A stretch of DNA of 64,000 nt from Persicitalea sp963803495 (GCA_963803495.1 CAWDMP010000002.1:3844001-3908000); one strand, 5' to 3'. Counted from the stretch's first letter, positions 1-7,061 are shown. Made by a program: numbers and translations. The notes: generated by a model from the letters alone, not told the origin.

Positions 1-2
1 TC

Positions 3-197
3 TACCGCACAGATAGCAAAAACGTAAAGGGAGCTAAATTTTGGCTGGATGATCTGTTCTTGTTCGACAGGGGAGACTTTAACGCTAGGGAACTGAACCA
101 GATAGAGAAAGATCTACAGAGGCATCTGCTGCTGGTAAAAAGTCAGGTGAAGAAAGTGCTGAGTAGAGAAAAAGTAAAAGCGATCAAAATCAGGTAA
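3..197 (+). CDS. DUF4160-family protein, C-terminal part (gene enters from the left edge)
   Basis: An open frame runs from the window edge to TAA at 195-197 and gives 64 residues. It contains AKFWLDD, then a helix with the pattern RELNQIEKDLQRHL. This matches my memory of the DUF4160 C-terminus (AKFWLEP then FSxRELxEIExxV), a small protein usually paired with DUF2442. The paired DUF2442 gene follows after two bases, which supports the call. Such pairs resemble toxin-antitoxin modules, but their biochemical role is not established. The N-terminus lies outside the window. Confidence 0.6.
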   Translation, partial: YRTDSKNVKGAKFWLDDLFLFDRGDFNARELNQIEKDLQRHLLLVKSQVKKVLSREKVKAIKIR

Positions 198-199
198 TT

Positions 200-376
200 A
201 TGGAAAATAAACTTGTAAACCTCAAATTCCCCTGTGGCTACGTGGAAATGTACTTCGAGGATGGCAAGTGCTCAAGAGTACCCGTGCGACTAGTGCCGGA
301 GATCAAGCGAATGACCGAGAAGCAACGCCGCGAGTGGCAGATTCTGGACGGTGTGGGGTTCACCTTTAAGTCGTAG
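200..376 (+). CDS. DUF2442-family small protein
   Basis: This is a 58-residue ORF with ATG at 200, two bases after the stop of the DUF4160-like gene, so the two are probably translated together. The residues DGKCSRVPVRLVPEIKRMT followed by WQILDGVGFTFK follow the DUF2442 pattern: a short beta strand, a VPL..F/VP motif, a helix and W.I..GxGxxF. The product looks complete but short, because many family members continue about 15 residues further. The function is unknown. The arrangement suggests a two-gene module of the toxin-antitoxin kind, which is inference. Confidence 0.6.
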   Translation: MENKLVNLKFPCGYVEMYFEDGKCSRVPVRLVPEIKRMTEKQRREWQILDGVGFTFKS

Positions 377-811
377 GATACCGGTTTTCATCTGAAGCAG
401 TTTGGCGTTCAGGCGTGAGTTCAGACTCTGGTTGTACGCCTATTTGAATAAACTGCTTGCTGTCGAAAGTAAAGCCGCTTACCGAGCATGAACAACGTTT
501 GGCGTAAACTTGGTGGCGGGGCCGTTACAAAAGACCCAATATATTTAGCACGCAGTTTTGCGAACTCCGCACAACGGGGGTACATAAACTGCTGCTTTAC
601 AGACTTATACAAAATTTTTAATATATTATAGGCGGAGATACAGGCCACGGATAGTAGAAAAAATATTGGTATTTGTTTGGAAAATTCTTTTCACACTAAT
701 TACCTTGCTGATGCTATTGTTTGAGTGGACACAGATTATTGAAAAATAAATTAGTGTTTGCGGAATATATGTCAACCTAAGTTTATCTTTTTTTTAGAAA
801 AATAAAATGCT
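377..811. other. Intergenic stretch, no gene supported
   Basis: About 435 bases lie between the DUF2442 gene and the next ORF. The left half is of moderate GC and has a minus-strand ORF at 421-648 without recognisable domains. The right half (about 650-810) is strongly AT-rich and should hold the promoter of the gene at 812. I see no tRNA, clear terminator or palindrome of the kind found elsewhere in this zone. Confidence 0.4.
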
Positions 812-1302
812 ATGGGATTATTTGATTCACTACTGAATGTTAACATTAGGAAATGGGAGGCTATCATGAATGATAAAGAAACTGATTATTCTCAAAAGAC
901 GCTCATTAAAAACTTTTTCATCGAAGATAATATTGAATTTGAAAAATATTTTGAAAATCAAAAAGCTAACTCATTGTTGAGAGATGGTACGAGCTTGAAA
1001 AACTATGAACGTTATGAAAAACTGTCTTTTGATAAAGAAAACTATGAGAAAATTGATTGTACGCCAACATTTAGATCTCAATTTGCAGATTTCACATTTA
1101 ACCGTGCTTTGGGTATTCCAGATTGGTTTTACATAGGATATCCTGACGTTGCGCATTGGCTCAGCGAGAAAAAGGTAATATCGGAACTAAAAGAGAAGAA
1201 TGACTTAGACAAGAGATTTCACGAAAATGGTAATATTACAGATTACTTTTTGAGGTTTTTGATTTTCAGGTATAAAGTTAAAACAAATAAAAAACTAGAA
1301 GG
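812..1302 (+). pseudogene. Unknown small protein gene, 3' end displaced by IS30 insertion (continues at 2422-2455)
   Basis: ATG at 812 opens an AT-rich frame coding for a polar, Asn/Lys/Glu-rich protein of no family I recognise. It has aromatic patches such as GIPDWFYIGYPDVAHWLS. The annotated stop at 1313-1315 lies inside the inverted repeat of the IS30 element. Removing the element and one copy of the AGG duplication joins base 1302 to 2422. The same frame then reads on for ten more codons (IAGLNIFYNT) to TAA at 2453-2455. The present ORF therefore ends in five IS-derived residues (GGFK region) in place of the native tail. The protein may still work, since only the extreme C-terminus changed. 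Base composition is unlike the core genes, so transfer is likely. Confidence 0.65.
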
Positions 1303-1307
1303 TGGAT

Positions 1308-2288
1308 TCAAGTAATAAATGCAACACCCTCTTGATTTCTGAGAGCATCCTCGAAAACTTCTTGTGGCGATCGGAACCCGAATCTCTTCCTGGGCCTGTG
1401 GTTTAAAATCTGTACTACTACATCAACTTTCTGCTGGGTGACGTTCTCGAAGCTCGTCCATTTCGGGAAATACTGCCGCACTAATCCGTTCAGATTCTCA
1501 TTGGCTCCTCTCTCCCAGGAGTGGTACGGCTTAGCAAAATAGCAGTCCACGGCCAGATCTTCGGCCAGCTTCTGGTGGTGGGCGAACTCTTTCCCATTGT
1601 CAGTCGTGATCGTGTGCAGCCAGGGCTTCCATTCCCTGAGCAACTCGACGGCCTTGGCCTGCACCAAGGACGCCTCCTTGTTTTCAAGGACGGCCATTTT
1701 CAGCATCCCCGTGGCCCGGTCGTTGATCGTCAGCAACACGCCGCTCTGGCCCCGGCCGATGACCAGGTCCATCTCCAGATCACCCACCCGCTGCTTCTGC
1801 TCGACGACCGCCGGGCGCTGGTCGATGTCCACGCGGCCCGCGATTTGGCCCCTTTTGCCTTGCACACTGCCCCTTCTGGCGTAGCGCTTGCCCTTGGTGC
1901 GCATGTGGCGGTACAGCCCGCCGCCCTGCTTCTTATCGGCCCAGACGAACTGGTAGATGCGCTCGTGAGAGACGCACCCGATGCCCTTGCGGGCGGCATT
2001 CCCGGCGATCTGCTCGGGGCTGTAATCAGACTCGATCTTCTCTCGGACGTAGGCCTGCACGCTGGCCGTAAAGCGTCTTTTTTTAGGCTTGGCCCTGTGG
2101 CGGGCGGCTGCCTTGCGCTGGGCTAAGTCAGGCCAGTACGAGCTGTCGCGCTTGTCGGAGTTGCGCCCCAACTCGCGGCTGATGGTGGATTTGTCGCAGC
2201 CGACCAGCTCGGCAATTCGGCCCTGGGAGTGGTGTGCTTTCACCAACGCGGAAATGTGATACCTTTGTTCTAACGTCAAATGCTTCAT
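1308..2288 (-). CDS. IS30-family transposase
   Basis: The 326-residue protein starts MKHLTLEQRYHISALV and has the N-terminal helix-turn-helix of IS30 transposases (RIAELVGCDKSTISREL, about residues 24-40). The DDE catalytic core follows: MDLVIGRG with the first Asp near residue 174, TTDNGKEFA with the second Asp near 230, and the Glu in the WERGANENLNGLVRQYFPK block near 264. Length and motif order match full-length IS30 enzymes. The stop codon sits inside the left inverted repeat. It cuts and joins DNA at the element ends. No frameshift or missing catalytic residue is seen. Confidence 0.95.
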   Translation of the reverse strand: MKHLTLEQRYHISALVKAHHSQGRIAELVGCDKSTISRELGRNSDKRDSSYWPDLAQRKAAARHRAKPKKRRFTASVQAYVREKIESDYSPEQIAGNAARKGIGCVSHERIYQFVWADKKQGGGLYRHMRTKGKRYARRGSVQGKRGQIAGRVDIDQRPAVVEQKQRVGDLEMDLVIGRGQSGVLLTINDRATGMLKMAVLENKEASLVQAKAVELLREWKPWLHTITTDNGKEFAHHQKLAEDLAVDCYFAKPYHSWERGANENLNGLVRQYFPKWTSFENVTQQKVDVVVQILNHRPRKRFGFRSPQEVFEDALRNQEGVAFIT

Positions 2289-2334
2289 GTGCTTTTAGAG
2301 TTTGGTAACCCAAAAGTATGAAGTTTTCCGGCGT

Positions 2335-2391
2335 AGCCCCCCTGCCGGGTTCAGGCCCCGGGGCCTGAACCCGGCAGGGGGGCTTTTTTTT
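2335..2391 (+). terminator. Perfect 25-bp palindrome with T-run inside the IS30 right end
   Basis: Arms 2335-2359 and 2360-2384 are exact reverse complements with no spacer and are very GC-rich, starting AGCCCCCCTGCCGGG. They are followed by eight T residues on the plus strand. Read rightwards this is a strong intrinsic terminator. Read leftwards it is a hairpin in the leader of any transcript entering the transposase gene from outside. Confidence 0.8.
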
Positions 2392-2455
2392 AGCCGTTGC
2401 ATTTATTACTTGAATCCAAGGAATTGCTGGCTTGAATATATTTTATAACACATAA

Positions 2456-2728
2456 TAAAAGGATACGTTGACTATTAATTCCTTATATGGCTACAATTAA
2501 AGTTACAGAAACATATTTTAGCTCGTTCCGATGGGGTACCACACGATTTGCAGTTTGGCGGTTGCCCGCTGGCACGGTTCGCCGCGCGATGCGGTCATCT
2601 CGCGGCTGTGACCAGAGCGCGTAGTCGCGGGCTGAGTATAGGCTTTACTTGTGTGACGCAGATCGCGTTGCAAACGAGAGGTTATGCCACACCGTTTAGG
2701 TTACAATTCTTAAAACATAATATTTAAT
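2456..2728. other. Spacer with a GC-rich structured block at about 2521-2700
   Basis: No protein gene is supported. Between AT-rich flanks sits a GC-rich block that can fold with nested stems: CGCGC at 2583-2587 with GCGCG at 2617-2621, and GGTCA at 2593-2597 with TGACC at 2609-2613. It ends near a degenerate copy of the five-base-loop palindrome (2663-2679). It may be a remnant of a mobile or repetitive element or a structured RNA. I cannot tell which. Confidence 0.35.
2663..2679. repeat. Degenerate pentaloop palindrome (TCGCGT type)
   Basis: The sequence TCGCGT, loop TGCAA, ACGAGA is the same design as the other pentaloop palindromes in this zone, but with one arm mismatch. Confidence 0.45.
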
Positions 2729-3090
2729 TTGAGAAAATATATGGAAAATAAAAACCCTTTTGAAAAGTTCAAAAAACTGCCTGAATTCGAAAAAGAAATT
2801 ACAGCGAGACGTGAGTTTTTAGATTCAAACTATCATAAAAATTTTTTTAAAGACCTTTATTTTAGTGTTGTAGATAAAGTTAAGTTATTGAAAGAAATTG
2901 GCTTCGATTTCTCATGCTACTTTGACGAAGAAATATTAGGTTTCGATGATGAAGGCTATGAGATCTACGCTGATGAAAATAACAAAATTCACATACGTGC
3001 ATCCGAAGAAGGATTTGGTGAATTTGAAGCATCGATTATTCATGTAAGACATGATAAAATAATTCTCGAATATTCGTTAAACGTTTGTTA
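2729..3090 (+). pseudogene. Unknown small protein gene, 5' part, split by IS630 insertion (continues at 4159-4363)
   Basis: The frame opens at 2729 (TTG; ATG at 2741 gives MENKNPFEKF) and codes for an acidic, AT-rich protein that I do not recognise. It has a Phe/Tyr/Asp-rich middle (FDDEGYEIYADE). The visible stop at 3092-3094 is formed by IS630 end sequence. Joining 3090 to 4159, with one copy of the TA target kept, gives an uninterrupted frame that continues through YFISLTAFDKYHDD to a stop at 4361-4363. The intact gene would code for about 190 residues. The split almost certainly changes or kills the product, since about a third of it is removed. Confidence 0.7.
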
Positions 3091-3132
3091 TTGATGGGTG
3101 AATTAAGTCATAAATTATTTTAAATTGCGTTC

Positions 3133-3603
3133 ATGAGCGCAAAGTACAAACCATCAGACTACGAATTGCTACGCCGCCGCTGCGTGGAGTTGAAAGAAAC
3201 CGGCTGGCGGCAGAAGGACATCGCCTCGGCCTTGGGGTTAACCGAGGGCTGGGTGAGCCAGACGCTGAAAAAGTACCGTGAGAAGGGGCCTGTTGGCCTG
3301 GTGACCCGCAAGCCCACGGGTTATCCGCCCAAGATGACGCCTGAACAGCTCTCGCAGCTTGTCAAGGAGTTGGAGCAGGGTGCTGTCAGCCACGGTTTTC
3401 CCGGTCACATCTGGACGCGTTTGCGTGTCAACGCATTGATCGGCAAGCTTTTCGGCGTGAGCTACGACCCAACGCAGGTGGGGCGCATCCTGAAAAAGCT
3501 GGGATGGAGCCTGCAGAAACCCGCCAGGAAGGCCCGCCAGCAGAACAAGCAGAAGGTCGAGCAATGGCGGGAGGAGACGGTGCCGGGTTTAAAAAAAAGC
3601 TGA
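3133..3603 (+). CDS. IS630-family transposase, N-terminal part (frame 1)
   Basis: The 156 residues begin at ATG 3133. They contain the winged-helix/helix-turn-helix DNA-binding region of IS630 proteins (GWRQKDIASALGLTEGWVSQTLKKYR, about residues 24-49). A linker then reads PKMTPEQLSQLVKEL and YDPTQVGRILKKLGWSLQKPARKA. The frame stops with TGA at 3601-3603, directly after an eight-A run (3591-3598). The catalytic domain continues in the next frame. Many IS630 elements have such a split, so this may be a functional slippage site and not damage. Confidence 0.85.
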   Translation: MSAKYKPSDYELLRRRCVELKETGWRQKDIASALGLTEGWVSQTLKKYREKGPVGLVTRKPTGYPPKMTPEQLSQLVKELEQGAVSHGFPGHIWTRLRVNALIGKLFGVSYDPTQVGRILKKLGWSLQKPARKARQQNKQKVEQWREETVPGLKKS

Positions 3604-4144
3604 GGACGAGAACCGGGTCATCGTGTACGTAGACGAATCGGGGTTTTACCTGCTCCCGCACGTGAGCCGGACTTGGGCCCCGAAAGGCCGGACACCCGTC
3701 ATCGAGCAGAAGGCGGGGAAGGAGCACCTGAGTTTGATCGCCGCGATGGCACCCAACGGGCAGCTGTACGTCGGCGGGCAGGACAAGGCTTACGACAGCG
3801 AGGGGGTGACCGGTTTTCTGGAGTACCTGTGCCGAAGCTACCGCCGCAAGAACCTGATCGTGGTGTGGGACGGGGCGACGATCCACCGCAGCAAAGCGGT
3901 CAAAAAGTTCCTCTCGCGCAGGAAGGGCAGGGTTCATCTGGTTTCTTTGCCCGGATATAGCCCTGAACTCAACCCGGTCGAACTTCTATGGAGCCAGTTG
4001 AAAAGAGAGTTGAAGAATCAAGTGTTCCTCAATCTTGCAGACTTGGCGGAAGCGTTGGTGGAAAAAATTGAAGAGATTAGAAAAGATACCGAATTACTGG
4101 TCTCATTCTTTCAAAAAAAGGAAATAGCGTTCTTTACAAGATAA
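3593..4144 (+). CDS. IS630-family transposase, catalytic DDE part (frame 2)
   Basis: This frame is open from 3593 inside the A-run and continues directly from the upstream half if one base is skipped. The DDE motif is clear: VIVYVDESGFYL (first Asp), LIVVWDGATIHRS (second Asp), then LPGYSPELNPVELLWSQLK (acidic residue in the NPVE block). The C-terminus ends SFFQKKEIAFFTR close to the right inverted repeat. With the upstream half the total is about 340 residues, normal for the family. A separate start at 3623 would leave the enzyme without its DNA-binding domain. Confidence 0.85.
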   Translation, partial: KKAEDENRVIVYVDESGFYLLPHVSRTWAPKGRTPVIEQKAGKEHLSLIAAMAPNGQLYVGGQDKAYDSEGVTGFLEYLCRSYRRKNLIVVWDGATIHRSKAVKKFLSRRKGRVHLVSLPGYSPELNPVELLWSQLKRELKNQVFLNLADLAEALVEKIEEIRKDTELLVSFFQKKEIAFFTR

Positions 4145-4158
4145 TTCACCTATCAATA

Positions 4159-4363
4159 TTTTATAAGTTTGACTGCTTTCGACAAATATCATGATGACGT
4201 TGGGGATTTAGAACAAGAATATAGGATTAGCTATAATAATCGTTATGAAGCTTTATGGAATGAGGAGACGAGTGAATCGTTTATCAATCAAATATTCAGT
4301 TGGTTTTACGAAAGAATCGAATCTGCCAAAAGGTATAAATCGAACCCATCACGCCGTCATTGA
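4159..4363 (+). pseudogene. 3' part of the gene split by IS630
   Basis: The frame is continuous with 2729-3090 once the IS630 element is removed. It codes for the tail LTAFDKYHDDVGDLEQEYRI and ends in SNPSRRH. Standing alone it has only a TTG at 4169 as a possible start, so it is best read as the displaced C-terminal third of the upstream gene. Confidence 0.65.
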
Positions 4364-4403
4364 TTGGTAAACTGATAAGTAAAATTTCAAGCTCCCGCGC
4401 TCG

Positions 4404-4514
4404 TCCCGATTTGTAATTGGGATGCTATCGCCTCGCGTTTGTAACGCGGATACTTTCATACGCGGCTCGCGTTACAAACGCGAAAAGAATCAACCCCGAT
4501 TTAAAATCGGGGTT
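4404..4514. repeat. Cluster of four pentaloop palindromes
   Basis: Four short perfect or near-perfect palindromes sit within 111 bases, each with a five-base loop. They are TCCCGAT-TTGTA-ATTGGGA (4404-4422), CGCGT-TTGTA-ACGCG (4434-4448), TCGCGT-TACAA-ACGCGA (4467-4483) and AACCCCGAT-TTAAA-ATCGGGGTT (4492-4514). The second and third are inverted relative to each other. No coding potential is seen here. Confidence 0.8.
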
Positions 4515-4671
4515 AGCGAGTGCCCTGTTGATTGCGAGTAGAAGTTATTGAGGAACGCTTCTATATATGGAAACCTGATTTGCAGTGTTGATTTATTAAA
4601 TATGTTAATCGTTACAAAACTACTAAACTAAATTCTGCTGGCAAGAAAATGGAAAAATTAATACAAGGGAC

Positions 4672-5139
4672 TTGAATTCAAGATTACAAATAAATGCATT
4701 GAGAATGATTTATCACAAACTCGTGGCATTCCGACTTGCTAATAATCTCATATTTAAGTCGAAACCAGGAACTATTGGACACACTAAGTATAGGGTTAGA
4801 ATAAATGAATGGATAAAGATTTATATTGAATGTGCAAATGAATTTGCCAAAGAAAAAATTTTACTCACAGATGAGCTAAAAACACTATTCAAACAAACTT
4901 TAAGCAAGTTTGAAGAGGTAAAGGATATCTTAATGACAGAAAGACAAAATCTTGATTACTGGGAGATGGCAAATCAAGGTAGTTGGAATGCAATGTACGA
5001 CTATGAAGAAAATGAGCTTGATGTAATTTCAATTCAGATAGACAAAATAAAAAACGAAGGTTCAATAAAAAATTCTGAGAGGCACATAGTAGAATTACGT
5101 CAAAAGATTGAAGAAGAATTTTCTAAAATGATAAAGTGA
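4672..5139 (+). CDS. Hypothetical helical protein
   Basis: An AT-rich frame of 155 residues is open from TTG 4672; the first ATG in frame is at 4705 (MIYHKLVAFRL), and either could be the start. The protein is highly charged and mostly helical, with a C-terminal coiled-coil-like stretch (ERHIVELRQKIEEEFSKMIK). I recognise no family. It lies between the palindrome cluster and the rpoC remnant and shares the low GC of the other accessory genes, so transfer is likely. It is probably expressed alone. Confidence 0.5.
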   Translation: MNSRLQINALRMIYHKLVAFRLANNLIFKSKPGTIGHTKYRVRINEWIKIYIECANEFAKEKILLTDELKTLFKQTLSKFEEVKDILMTERQNLDYWEMANQGSWNAMYDYEENELDVISIQIDKIKNEGSIKNSERHIVELRQKIEEEFSKMIK

Positions 5140-5192
5140 AAATCTCAATATAATATACCCTTCATCTTGGTTTGTGAAACGCCTCCCCTACG

Positions 5193-5224
5193 AAAAAAAG
5201 CTGACTCCCAAAAGAGTCGGCTTT
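5193..5224 (-). terminator. Second copy of the rpoC terminator
   Basis: Read on the minus strand, AGCCGACTC pairs with GAGTCAGCT and is followed by a T-run. It is the counterpart of the terminator at 7356-7389, with the same sequence theme (GCCGAC...GTCGGC) and the same position relative to the rpoC-like stop codon. Confidence 0.7.
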
Positions 5225-5252
5225 CTCATTCACTGCTATTTCAAACTACGCT

Positions 5253-5384
5253 TTACGCCAGCTCCTTCTTCTTCCGCGAAGCGGCTTTCTCGCGCGACTC
5301 GGCCAAAGCGTCGAACTCGTCTTGCGAACCGACCAGGAGGTCGACGTACTTGCGCATACCGGTTCCGGCGGGGATGAGGTAACC
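5253..5384 (-). pseudogene. Displaced 3' end of rpoC (44 codons including stop)
   Basis: On the minus strand this reads GYLIPAGTGMRKYVDLLVGS, continues for 23 more residues and ends in KKKELA and TAA. It matches the genuine rpoC C-terminus at 7416-7550 almost residue for residue, with conservative changes (Lys to Gln, Glu to Asp, Lys to Arg) and one extra codon. By eye roughly four fifths of the bases agree. A 26-base block around CGACGTACTTGCGCATACC is identical. Homology stops abruptly near 5385. Mostly conservative changes in an open frame suggest that it came from a functional rpoC of a related lineage and not from random decay. Confidence 0.85.
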
Positions 5385-5439
5385 CTGTTCGTATTAATGT
5401 GTAATTTTACTTCGGAGTATGACGACGAACTGAAATTGA

Positions 5440-6264
5440 ATGGAATACAGAATTTACTGCGATGAATCGGTCAAGAAGGGAAAGTACTTTTCAAATTTTT
5501 ATGGTGGCGTATTGGTTTCTTCGAAGGACCAACGGCAGGTCGAAGCTGCCATCGCGAAGGTCTGTAAAGAACAGTATTTCAACGACGAGATCAAGTGGAA
5601 TAAGGTGACGGCCAATTACCTTGATAAGTACAAAGCTTTGATGGACGTGTTTTTCGATCTTTTGGAAGAGGGGTTGGTAAAGATAAGAATCATGTTCACC
5701 CAAAACGCTAATCGCCCTTTGAACCTGAATTCCCGCCAATTGGAAGATGAGTACTTTATACTGTACTACCAATTTTTCAAACACGCTTTTGGCCTCGCTC
5801 ACAGCAATCCGACCGACAAAGTAATTTATGTCCGGGCTTACTTTGATACGCTTCCCGACAAGTTGGAGAAGCGGCAGCAATTCAAAGAGTACATCAAAGG
5901 ACTACAGGCAACCCGAGAATTCCGGTTGGCACACATCAGGTTCCGCAAGGCCGATATTACGGAGATCGATTCCAAGGATCACCGATTGCTACAATGTTTG
6001 GACGTGGTACTGGGCAGTATGGCTTTCCGCTTAAATGACGGTCACAAGGCAAAACCAGATGGAGCGAGATTGCGAGGGAAACGAACAATAGCTAAGGAAA
6101 AGCTGTATAAGCACATAAACCAGCGAATCCGGCGAATTTATCCAGGATTCAACTGCGGTGCTTCAACGGGCATTCGGAATATAACCGAACGATGGCAGCA
6201 TCCTTATAGTCACTGGCTATTTGTGCCGAAGGAGATAGAAAGGGACGACACCCAGTATAAATAA
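5440..6264 (+). CDS. DUF3800 domain protein
   Basis: The 274-residue protein starts MEYRIYCDESVKKGKYFSNF. The N-terminal strand-Asp-Glu-Ser (CDES, residues 7-10), the following GGVLV strand, a central Asp block (YVRAYFDTLPDK, about 129-140) and LLQCLDVVLGSMAFRLN (about 185-201) are the DUF3800 pattern. That family is thought to share an RNase H-like fold with acidic active-site residues. No substrate is established. It lies alone between the rpoC remnant and a repeat-rich spacer. DUF3800 genes are common in mobile and defence regions, which fits this place. Start ATG 5440 leaves a 55-base gap to the remnant. Confidence 0.75.
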   Translation: MEYRIYCDESVKKGKYFSNFYGGVLVSSKDQRQVEAAIAKVCKEQYFNDEIKWNKVTANYLDKYKALMDVFFDLLEEGLVKIRIMFTQNANRPLNLNSRQLEDEYFILYYQFFKHAFGLAHSNPTDKVIYVRAYFDTLPDKLEKRQQFKEYIKGLQATREFRLAHIRFRKADITEIDSKDHRLLQCLDVVLGSMAFRLNDGHKAKPDGARLRGKRTIAKEKLYKHINQRIRRIYPGFNCGASTGIRNITERWQHPYSHWLFVPKEIERDDTQYK

Positions 6265-6510
6265 GAAAGGCTCCGTTCTCACTACATGAGCTTCCCAAGT
6301 GGAACTTAGGCGTTCGTGAGCTACAGAGCCAATCTTAATAATGATGCAAATCTGTTAACGTTTCACGAATAAAACAACCGTTCCGCGTAAAAGTTTGGAA
6401 GTATTGCTAATAATCGCTTCGGTTCTTAAGCCACAGAATGGATAATTAACTACTAAAAACGTAAAATTGCTACAAGTGTCCCAACACAAAAAACAGCCGA
6501 CCCCAGTGCT

Positions 6511-6558
6511 AACCCCGATTTGCAATCGGGGTTGAGTACTCTCGCGTTTGTAACGCGA
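6511..6558. repeat. Two adjacent pentaloop palindromes
   Basis: AACCCCGAT-TTGCA-ATCGGGGTT (6511-6533) has exactly the same arms as the copy at 4492-4514. It is followed by TCGCGT-TTGTA-ACGCGA (6542-6558), the same arms as 4467-4483 in the opposite orientation. The pairing of these two arm types recurs at both loci. Confidence 0.8.
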
Positions 6559-6629
6559 TCAGCAATAAGGCAGATAAAGTACTGGTGCCGTGTCTCTGAT
6601 GTGAATTTATGGCATTGCACGGCGAACCT

Positions 6630-6648
6630 TCCTGGTTGCAAACCAGGA
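6630..6648. repeat. Pentaloop palindrome, third arm type
   Basis: TCCTGGT-TGCAA-ACCAGGA is a perfect 7-bp palindrome with the family loop but new arms. It lies just downstream of the PIN gene end. Confidence 0.7.
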
Positions 6649-6668
6649 CGAGTTGTCAGAATACCTTG

Positions 6669-7061
6669 CTAATTCCAAAGAATTTTCACTAGCGGTTCGT
6701 AGGCCGCAAACTGCTGGTCTTGGGTGATGATCGTGAAATCCTCGGCAATTGCTTGGGCGATTATCATCCGGTCGAATGGGTCATTGTGGTGACGCGGGAG
6801 TAGTTCAAGACTTTTGTAATGCTCGAAATCAAATCCCAGAACCTGAAAATTATAAGTAGATATTAAGTTTTGAAAGCCAGAAATGGGCGTTGAGAATTCA
6901 AGTTTTCCGAGGGTTAGCTTGATAGTCATCTCCCAAAAAGTCGCGTGGCTGATGTGGACCCTGCTGGAAGGCTTCCTCATTTCAGCAAGGGTTGAAGGGT
7001 GCAATCGTGGATTACCCTCACCGTACCAAATCAATATATGCGTATCGATGAGGTAGTTCAT
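6669..7061 (-). CDS. PIN-domain toxin (VapC-like ribonuclease)
   Basis: The 130 residues begin MNYLIDTHILIWYGEG. The first metal-binding Asp is in LIDTH (residue 6). The central acidic residue is in ATFWEMTIK (about 44) and DPFDRMIIAQA (about 94-104) gives the later Asp residues. ITQDQQF near the end completes the PIN active site. The toxin would cut RNA until neutralised by its partner. ATG overlaps the stop of the upstream antitoxin as ATGA, the usual coupling of such pairs. The pair lies between the rpoC terminator and the repeat spacer, a typical cargo of small mobile regions. Confidence 0.85.
   Translation of the reverse strand: MNYLIDTHILIWYGEGNPRLHPSTLAEMRKPSSRVHISHATFWEMTIKLTLGKLEFSTPISGFQNLISTYNFQVLGFDFEHYKSLELLPRHHNDPFDRMIIAQAIAEDFTIITQDQQFAAYEPLVKILWN

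Larger units (their letters stand above)
1303..2418 (-). mobile_element. IS30-family insertion sequence, complete
   Basis: The ends carry a perfect 23-bp inverted repeat: 1303-1325 and the reverse complement at 2396-2418. It begins TGGATTCAAG and ends AATGCAAC. A 3-bp direct repeat AGG flanks it (1300-1302 and 2419-2421), which fits the short target duplications of IS30 elements. The element is about 1.1 kb with a single intact transposase gene on the minus strand. A perfect 25+25 bp palindrome lies between the transposase start and the right end. Its GC content is far above the AT-rich gene it entered. Intact ends, duplication and ORF suggest a recent and possibly active insertion. Confidence 0.9.
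3091..4156 (+). mobile_element. IS630-family insertion sequence
   Basis: The ends are imperfect inverted repeats: TTGATGGGTGAATTA at the left and, reversed, TTGATAGGTGAATTA at the right, with one mismatch. The element is flanked by TA on both sides (3089-3090 and 4157-4158), the signature of IS630/Tc1-type insertion at a TA dinucleotide. It is 1,066 bp long and holds a transposase gene in two overlapping frames. Removing it and one TA restores a single host reading frame, which fixes both boundaries. Confidence 0.9.
6265..6668. other. Spacer with repeats, no gene supported
   Basis: Directly after the DUF3800 stop, 6270-6331 can fold with two stems (GGCTC with GAGCC, and CTCAC with GTGAG) and may be a terminator-like structure. 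The right half carries three pentaloop palindromes. A minus-strand ORF at 6453-6641 only translates the palindromes (NPDCKSGL) and is not a credible gene. Confidence 0.5.

Noticed and set aside
421..648. Minus-strand ORF of 75 codons
   Set aside because: No recognisable domain, basic low-complexity composition and no supporting neighbour; spacer sequence is the simpler reading.
1521..2126. Plus-strand ORF of 201 codons inside the IS30 transposase
   Set aside because: Antisense shadow of the transposase gene, composition dictated by the opposite frame.
6270..6331. Integron-type attC site after the DUF3800 gene
   Set aside because: Two short stems are present, but the GTTRRRY/RYYYAAC core pair is not, and there is no integron integrase in view.
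6453..6641. Minus-strand ORF containing NPDCKSGL
   Set aside because: It is only the translation of the pentaloop palindromes and the surrounding spacer.
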